Origin: an uncultured Bacteroidales bacterium
Lineage (GTDB): Bacteria > Bacteroidota > Bacteroidia > Bacteroidales > UBA932
Length of the DNA stretch: 64,000 bases
Assembly: GCA_934680015.1 (NCBI GenBank)
Contig: CAKUSP010000001.1
Span: 186,001 to 250,000 of the forward strand
Direction: 5' to 3'
Shown here: positions 63,212-64,000 of the stretch, piece after piece
Position numbering within the stretch: the stretch's first letter is position 1
Layout: each line of letters begins with the position of its first letter
The notes under the pieces: model-generated
Told to the model about the DNA's origin: nothing
Databases searched by the model: none
What the model saw: the letters and a program-made list of their open reading frames with translations, nothing else
Position numbers and translations under genes: made by a program

Positions 63212-64000
63212 ATGGGATTAAAAAAGTGGTTGGATAATGCAAGGTCGGTTTCGCTGGCTCAGAGTCTGATGCCAGCGATGTTAGCGGTCGTGTTGGCTAT
63301 AGGGAAAGCAGGCTTTCATTGGTGGGATGCTCTTCTTGCGGTGTTGGGCGTATGCTCTGCACACCTGGCCATGAATCTTACAGACGATTATTTTGATTAT
63401 AAAGTAGATATGCTCGGCGATAGGGATAAAGTAACCAGAAAGGGCTTTCGAGCTATGATGGTGAAATATCCTTATTTAACAGACGGGTCGCAGACACTTC
63501 GCAGTACTGCATGTGCAATTGCTAGCTTTGCAGGAGTGGCATTGGGGTGTGGAGCTTTGATCTTAATCGATAGGGCACATACTTCTGCTTTATGGGGAGA
63601 GAATGGACTTTGGTGGATTTTTGCTATCGTGTCGGCATGTGCTTTTGGTGGCGTTTTCTATTCGGCACCACCGATAAAGTTAGCTTATAGGGGATTAGGT
63701 GAATTCGTCATAGGTTTTATATTTGGACCTTTGCTAATGATGGGTGTGTATTACTCTTCATGCGCACAGATGGGATGGGATGTGGTTTTTATAAGTGTTC
63801 CGGTGGGCCTATTAGTGTTGAACATCTTGTTTACGCACAGCTTTATAGACATGGCAGGTGATGCTCAGTGCAATAAAATGACTCTTGCGCGATTAATTGG
63901 GAGTCGAAGTGGTAATCTTATCGCATCGGCAGTATTTATATTCCTTCCATTCTTTATGGTAATATTGGGAGTGTGTCTTAAGATTCTACCGGTATGGACT
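63212..64000 (+). CDS. UbiA-family prenyltransferase, probable MenA (3' end outside window)
   Basis: At least 263 residues are visible, still open at the window end. Several transmembrane helices are present. The first Asp-rich motif of UbiA enzymes is seen as NLTDDYFDYKVD, and the second as the DMAGDAQCNK segment. The family attaches a polyprenyl chain to an aromatic ring; in Bacteroidales the expected member is 1,4-dihydroxy-2-naphthoate prenyltransferase for menaquinone. The segment FYSAPPIKLAYRGLGEFVIG is typical of that group. Start ATG 63212 fits the N-terminus (LKKWLDNARSVSLAQSLMPA). Confidence 0.85.
   Translation, partial: MGLKKWLDNARSVSLAQSLMPAMLAVVLAIGKAGFHWWDALLAVLGVCSAHLAMNLTDDYFDYKVDMLGDRDKVTRKGFRAMMVKYPYLTDGSQTLRSTACAIASFAGVALGCGALILIDRAHTSALWGENGLWWIFAIVSACAFGGVFYSAPPIKLAYRGLGEFVIGFIFGPLLMMGVYYSSCAQMGWDVVFISVPVGLLVLNILFTHSFIDMAGDAQCNKMTLARLIGSRSGNLIASAVFIFLPFFMVILGVCLKILPVWT

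Overview
The window reads as chromosomal DNA from a member of the order Bacteroidales. The evidence is the gene families (DUF4252, DUF5606, DUF5683, DUF4493, a PUR-family DNA-binding protein, an epimerase-type threonine dehydrogenase, RNase Y, a BY-kinase/PHP-phosphatase exopolysaccharide set), TonB-dependent transport, the scarcity of Shine-Dalgarno sequences, and many intergenic matches to the Bacteroidetes promoter TTTG-N19/20-TAnnTTTG. I cannot place it below order. The DNA is AT-rich and gene-dense, with most gaps under 100 bases.

Layout. 1-10.6 kb (+): end of a TPR gene, an outer-membrane barrel protein, gyrB, a 7TM-HD phosphodiesterase, a trigger factor without its PPIase domain, the two-step threonine-to-glycine pathway (tdh, kbl) and a secreted protein of unknown function. 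10.6-16.5 kb: M20 and S9 peptidases (-), a degenerate PriA-like protein (+) and a THUMP-like methyltransferase (-). 16.5-21.7 kb (-): a polyamine ABC transporter operon (potABCD) led by a putative outer-membrane barrel. 21.8-29.8 kb (-): nadE, a lipoprotein and a complete RND efflux system. 29.8-34.5 kb (+): Wza-like export lipoprotein, Wzc-like BY-kinase, PHP tyrosine phosphatase, a coiled-coil protein and ZapA, followed by a structured RNA (probable 6S RNA) and RNase Y. 36.2-38.2 kb (-): two tandem purine nucleoside phosphorylases and a PUR-family protein. 38.5-42.9 kb (+): nusB, yajC, ybbR, coaE, DUF5606 and rimO; then rnpB (-), a glutaminyl cyclase, and a TPP riboswitch controlling a TonB-dependent receptor.

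After tRNA-Phe (46.5 kb) lies an accessory segment: a wrecked IS4-family transposase, a DUF4143 ATPase with its own promoter/operator, and about 0.9 kb of non-coding DNA with dispersed repeats and paired palindromes. The chromosome resumes with a UvrA2-like ATPase, adk, hpt, an HHH barrel protein, DUF5683, parB, parA, a lipid kinase, a flippase-like membrane protein, an ECF sigma factor fused to a membrane anchor followed by two DUF4252 proteins, tRNA-Arg, a DUF4493/DUF6359 lipoprotein and the start of a UbiA-family prenyltransferase.

Most points of interest are altered versions of core proteins: a PPIase-less trigger factor, a PriA that has lost its ATPase and zinc motifs, a PNP paralogue carrying an adenine-type Asp, a membrane-anchored PotD and a sigma factor tethered to the membrane. 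No CRISPR array, prophage or rRNA operon was seen.
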